This document shows, in pieces, positions 60,524 to 64,000 of a DNA stretch of 64,000 bases (the stretch's first letter is position 1; each line of letters opens with the position of its first letter). Position numbers and translations under genes: made by a program. This DNA comes from Acinetobacter piscicola (GTDB lineage: Bacteria > Pseudomonadota > Gammaproteobacteria > Pseudomonadales > Moraxellaceae): the NCBI RefSeq assembly GCF_002233755.1, contig NZ_KZ268704.1, forward strand, positions 62,001 through 126,000. Direction: 5' to 3'. The notes beneath the pieces were generated by a model. The model ran no database searches and had not been told where the DNA came from. It saw only the letters and a program-made list of their open reading frames with translations.

Positions 60524-62254
60524 TTAAATAAAAAATAAAGCGCTTAAAGCTAATAACAAGAGGAACAATATTGATGAAATTGCTTTCCAAAACAATACAG
60601 GTTCTTTATCTGCCAATGGTTTCCGCTCCCGTTTTATAAACTTTGGATTTGGATGCTTCAAATCATAAATAAATTCTGAAATATCATCATAACGTTGTTC
60701 AGGATTGATCTTAACGGCTTTTTCTAAGGCTTGATCAATCCATTCAGGTATATCGTTACGATAATAAGATAGAGAACGGTACTGTAATTTTCTAAAGTCC
60801 TTTTTAGATTTGCACTTCGCAATATTAGTTTGATAAGGCAAATCTGCTGTAAGTAAGTAATAAGTTAATACACCAAGTGCGTATTGATCTGAATAAGCTG
60901 AAACAGGTTCAAGTAAAAAATATTCAGGTGCCATATAAGCGATCGTACCCAATGCAATTTCGCTGATCTCTCTTTGCATTTCACGAATTCCCGCTACACG
61001 GCATGCCCCAAAATCAATAATTTTAACTGTACCAAAACGATCCAACATAATATTTTCTGGTCGTATATCTTGATGTACCATTTCTAAACGATGTATCGCC
61101 TGTAATCCTTGAGCAATTTGCTCAACGATTTGACGAGCTTGATTCAATGAAATCGACTGTTCTTGATCAAGAAACCATTGTTTAAGCGTGATTCCTTCAA
61201 TATATTCCATCGTATGATAAATATAATGTCTCGGTCTAAGTTGAGAATAAGCCGCCAAGACATGAGGATGATGAATCCGTTTTGCGATCCACTCTTCCAA
61301 TAAGAATTGTTCTGTTAAATATTGACTTTGTTGTACATCTGAAGCAGGTATTTTAATAACAACACATCGTTGCTGATCAATTTCATGCGCTAAATATAAA
61401 ATACTACGGTGACTGACGTGAAGCTCACGAATAATTTGATAACCATCAAATTGTGTCGGAACATTCAATCTTGGTGTGAATGCAAGTTCTGCATAATCGG
61501 GCAAAGTTTCATGTGTTTTTATCTGAGGTAGTTTTTGTACTTTTACAATTTGAATGGTTAAGTTATCGGTACTCCCCTGTTGATACGCATACTCCACAAT
61601 CTGTTGTGCGATTTGCTCTAAATGGGTATGTGTTTGAGTTAATAATTGAATCAGTTGTTCTGATTGACAATACTCATAAACACCATCTGTCATGAGAATA
61701 AAAATATCATTCTCATATAAAACATAACTTTGATAATCAATATCAACTTTTGCATTGACACCTAAAGCTCGACTCAAATAACTTTCTTGCGATGATAACC
61801 AAACTCGATGGTCTGTGCTGAGTTGCTCCAATTGACCAGACTGTAAACGATAAATTCGACTATCACCAATATGAAAAAGATGCGCAATATGTCCTTTCAG
61901 AATAATTGCACTTAAAGTGCAAACATAACCACGATCCTTATCAAAACGATATTGGCTTTGCTGGGTTTGTGCATATAACCAACTATTAATAGCGGTTAAA
62001 ACACGTTGAACTGATGTTTTCACAGTCCACGATTCAGGTGTTGAAAAGTAATCTGATAATAAGCCTGTTACAGCCATTTGACTGGCAATATGGCTGACAT
62101 TACTACTGCTAATCCCATCCGATAATGCACACGCAATGCCTTTATGATACAACATATAATTTTGCGGTAAAGTTGTGGCATAAAAATCTTGATTGATCTC
62201 TTTACGGCCTTGATGAGAGTATTGTCCAAGTTCAATTTGTAATTGTTGACTCAT
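60524..62254 (-). CDS. Bifunctional PP2C phosphatase and Ser/Thr protein kinase with C-terminal membrane anchor
   Basis: The 576-residue fusion has a PP2C-like phosphatase domain at about 1-240 (GRKEINQDFYA; CALSDGISSSNVSHIASQMA; MTDGVYEYC; GSTDNLTIQIV). A Hanks-type kinase domain at about 265-530 has CVVIKIPAS, VHQDIRPENIMLDRFGTVKI and IDFGACRVAG. A single C-terminal TM helix follows (AISSILFLLLLALSALFFI). The catalytic loop reads HQD instead of HRD, so Arg is missing; activation-loop phosphorylation may be unnecessary. It follows nirC by 58 bp, an association also seen near nitrate-assimilation genes in pseudomonads. Confidence 0.88.
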   Translation of the reverse strand: MSQQLQIELGQYSHQGRKEINQDFYATTLPQNYMLYHKGIACALSDGISSSNVSHIASQMAVTGLLSDYFSTPESWTVKTSVQRVLTAINSWLYAQTQQSQYRFDKDRGYVCTLSAIILKGHIAHLFHIGDSRIYRLQSGQLEQLSTDHRVWLSSQESYLSRALGVNAKVDIDYQSYVLYENDIFILMTDGVYEYCQSEQLIQLLTQTHTHLEQIAQQIVEYAYQQGSTDNLTIQIVKVQKLPQIKTHETLPDYAELAFTPRLNVPTQFDGYQIIRELHVSHRSILYLAHEIDQQRCVVIKIPASDVQQSQYLTEQFLLEEWIAKRIHHPHVLAAYSQLRPRHYIYHTMEYIEGITLKQWFLDQEQSISLNQARQIVEQIAQGLQAIHRLEMVHQDIRPENIMLDRFGTVKIIDFGACRVAGIREMQREISEIALGTIAYMAPEYFLLEPVSAYSDQYALGVLTYYLLTADLPYQTNIAKCKSKKDFRKLQYRSLSYYRNDIPEWIDQALEKAVKINPEQRYDDISEFIYDLKHPNPKFIKRERKPLADKEPVLFWKAISSILFLLLLALSALFFI

Positions 62255-62312
62255 ATTATTATCTCAATATTCAGGAGAATCATTCCCTGATGCTCCTATA
62301 AAATTGAACGTA

Positions 62313-63122
62313 TTAAAAAGTACGCTTTGGTGCTGTTTTTACATGCGTTGTATATAAAGCTAAACCAGTCAATGCTAAACCACCAACTAGATTACCCAAT
62401 GCAACAGGAATCTCATTCCATAACAAATAATCCATAACGGAAAAGTTGCCACCCATCATCATTGCAAAAGGGAATAAAAACATATTCACAACTGAATGCT
62501 CAAAACCCATTGCAAAAAACAACATCACAGGCATCCACATCGCAATGAATTTACCACTCACAGAAGTAGAAATCATGGCGCCAATTACACCTAGAGAAAC
62601 CATCCAATTACATAACATGCCACGAATGAAAATTGTTAACCAACCGCCCAATCCATACTCTTTATAACCAAGTGTTCTACTTTCACCGATATGCGCAATT
62701 TTATTGCCTATTTCATTTGGCTCAGTTGAAAACCCGTAGGTATATACAATTGCCATAAGTGCTGCAACCGTCAATGCACCTGCAAAATTACCTAAAAATA
62801 CCAATCCCCAATGTTTTAAAATTCTCGGGATCGTAACGCCTACACGCTTATCGATCCATGCCAATGGGGTTAGAACAAACACACCTGTTAATAAGTCATA
62901 TCCCAATAAATACAACATACAAAAACCGACTGGAAATAATAATGCACCAATTAAAGGCACACCTGTTTGAATTCCTATTGTTATTGCAAATACTGCTGAA
63001 ATAGCTAGGATCGCCCCTGCCATGTAAGCACGAATAATGACATCTCTAGTTGCCATATGTAATTTTGATTCACCTGCATCAACAACTTTGACTGCAAATT
63101 CCGATGGTGCAAGATATGACAT
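62313..63122 (-). CDS. nirC: Formate/nitrite transporter (FNT family), NirC-like
   Basis: The 269-residue inner-membrane channel (ATG 63122; GAGGAG 8 bases before) has six TM helices and FNT motifs: VFLGNFAGALTVAALM near residue 115, and FEHSVVNMFLFPFAMM near residue 200. The nitrogen-type promoter and ANTAR-like leader favour nitrite over formate as substrate. It is first in a unit with the PP2C-kinase gene. Confidence 0.88.
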   Translation of the reverse strand: MSYLAPSEFAVKVVDAGESKLHMATRDVIIRAYMAGAILAISAVFAITIGIQTGVPLIGALLFPVGFCMLYLLGYDLLTGVFVLTPLAWIDKRVGVTIPRILKHWGLVFLGNFAGALTVAALMAIVYTYGFSTEPNEIGNKIAHIGESRTLGYKEYGLGGWLTIFIRGMLCNWMVSLGVIGAMISTSVSGKFIAMWMPVMLFFAMGFEHSVVNMFLFPFAMMMGGNFSVMDYLLWNEIPVALGNLVGGLALTGLALYTTHVKTAPKRTF

Positions 63123-63167
63123 ACGTTTTGCTCCTCTATAAATAGGCAACTCTTTTAAATTAGTTAT

Positions 63168-63202
63168 AAAAAAGCCTAAAGCATGCAGATATGCTTTAGG
63201 CT
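63168..63202 (-). terminator. Intrinsic terminator in the nirC leader
   Basis: A perfect 12-bp stem AGCCTAAAGCAT / ATGCTTTAGGCT with a 6-base loop and TTTTTT on the minus strand lies between the nirC promoter and its start codon, so it must act as an attenuator. Its 5' arm is shared with the second hexaloop hairpin. Confidence 0.85.
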
Positions 63203-63260
63203 CCTTTGCCTATCAAACATCAGTGATAAATTAGAATTAAAAAATAGGCTTCGTTGCCTA
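63197..63260 (-). promoter_or_regulatory. Two-hairpin ANTAR-type antitermination leader of nirC
   Basis: On the minus strand, TAGGC-AACGAA-GCCTA (63260-63245) and TAGGC-AAAGGA-GCCTA (63212-63197) are two hairpins with identical 5-bp stems and hexaloops, each with A at loop position 1 and G at 4, as ANTAR proteins (NasR, NasT, EutV) recognise. The 3' arm of the second is also the 5' arm of the terminator, so the two structures exclude each other. Confidence 0.78.
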
Positions 63261-63273
63261 CTGAGTTATTAAA

Positions 63274-63289
63274 AGCAAATGGTATGCCA
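63274..63289 (-). promoter_or_regulatory. Sigma-54 promoter of nirC
   Basis: TGGCATACCATTTGCT on the minus strand matches TGGCAC-N5-TTGCW almost exactly with correct spacing. The predicted start, about 63263, is three bases before the first leader hairpin. Confidence 0.82.
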
Positions 63290-63764
63290 ATTTTTCAGGT
63301 TCTATTGATGTTGATGAAGTTTATTTTAGCTGTAAAACAACGAAGTTTTCATACAAATAAAGTGCAAATATGATACTTGATAGCATCTTGTATTAGGCTG
63401 TCTTAAACATAGTTTCTAAAGGACCATGTGATATCAATTCATTAAATTTATTTCGGAGTTTCTACACAGAAAAATTAGAAGAGCTCAATGACCTTTAAAA
63501 AAAATACGATCCCTATAATTTAACACAATAAAAAATACAACTTCATAAGTTGCATTAATTAAGCAAATCTAATAAACAACAATGCTTTGAAATTATATTC
63601 AGTAAAATAAGTATAAATTTTCTAATCCAAAGCACAAAATATATCCAATTCCAATCTTCAGCCCCAATGTCCTTTTAAGAATAGTCATCGTCCTTTTATG
63701 CAATGCATTGCATTCAATAATATTCAATCATGTGATGACTAAGTTAGATTTCACAAGGTGTAAC

Positions 63765-64000
63765 ATGAATGCTGTTGCTCAAATAACAACTGATTCACCA
63801 AAATTTAAAGACAAAAAAAGAAAATTATGGCTACTCGGACTCGTGGTTCCCAATATTGCTAATGTAGCAATGCTCGGCTATCAGTTTGGCCCTAAAAAAA
63901 CCAAAAAGCTTTTTGCAGCGGCTGGCCCGATTGTTCTGCATGGCATTATTCCTGTCATCGACCGTTTTTTAGGTGAAGACCCTGAAAACCCGCCTGAGGA
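63765..64000 (+). CDS. alkM: Alkane 1-monooxygenase, N-terminal part
   Basis: The first 78 codons are in the window (ATG 63765, AAGG upstream). The sequence matches the N-terminus of Acinetobacter AlkM/AlkB: a TM segment WLLGLVVPNIANVAMLGYQF, FGPKKTKKLFAAAGPIVLH, and IIPVIDRFLGEDPENPP. AlkB-type enzymes are membrane diiron hydroxylases acting on medium-chain alkanes. The diiron His motifs lie beyond the edge. No regulator gene is seen nearby. Confidence 0.87.
   Translation, partial: MNAVAQITTDSPKFKDKKRKLWLLGLVVPNIANVAMLGYQFGPKKTKKLFAAAGPIVLHGIIPVIDRFLGEDPENPPE

Larger units (their letters stand above)
63123..63764. other. Divergent region between nirC and alkM
   Basis: The nirC side holds a sigma-54 promoter and structured leader (listed separately). 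The alkM side, about 63290-63764, is AT-rich with no gene; the alkM promoter should lie there, but I could not pick it out. Confidence 0.5.

Overview
The window looks like a chromosomal segment of an Acinetobacter species (Moraxellaceae). The base composition is AT-rich. The strongest taxonomic marker is a divergent umuDAb-ddrR pair, the Acinetobacter-specific SOS arrangement. A Fur-controlled hemP, an lldPRD-dld operon and an AlkM/AlkB-type alkane monooxygenase start at the right edge agree with this. Most of the window is conserved housekeeping and catabolic sequence with a few accessory inserts.

Layout. 1-6 kb: a partial gene, a Nudix-ThiE fusion, Fur-regulated hemP, a QseBC-like two-component system beside a ygiW-type gene, and a GspE/PilB ATPase. 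6-12 kb: a ketone-body island (3-hydroxybutyrate dehydrogenase, GntP permease, LysR regulator, 3-oxoacid CoA-transferase A and B) that would import 3-hydroxybutyrate and convert it through acetoacetate to acetoacetyl-CoA. 12-18.7 kb: a secreted RHS protein with a variable C-terminal domain, overlapped by a lipoprotein gene that is a candidate immunity partner. 18.7-21.8 kb: a tight four-gene operon (His-rich membrane protein, ferritin-like diiron protein, Tes/MJ0619-like radical SAM enzyme, DUF2784-like membrane protein) whose joint function I cannot name; it is the best candidate for an undescribed system. 21.9-31 kb: tRNA-Ser(UGA), fadH, a hypothetical gene, and the lactate operon lldP-lldR-lldD-dld with two perfect LldR operators. 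31-41 kb: an EamA exporter with a LysR regulator, argG, a MITE-like insertion, a lipoprotein esterase, ubiC-ubiA and glnA. 41-46.6 kb: a small GTPase gene pair, a long AT-rich gap and trpGDC. 46.7-51 kb: DUF389, Smr, folE, cupin and GNAT genes with two related MITE-like elements, one of which supplies the stop codon of the GNAT gene. 51-59 kb: DUF4105, DUF3015, hemE-DUF817, an L,D-transpeptidase, a Sir2 protein and a pirin. 59-64 kb: umuDAb/ddrR, then nirC with a PP2C-kinase fusion gene, and the first 78 codons of alkM.

Regulation legible in the DNA includes a Fur box on hemP, paired LldR operators about 104 bp apart, sigma-54 promoters for glnA (with an NtrC box) and for nirC, and in the nirC leader two hexaloop hairpins overlapping a terminator, as expected for an ANTAR (NasT/NasR-type) antitermination leader. 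This suggests that nirC and the kinase gene are under nitrogen-limitation and nitrate/nitrite control.
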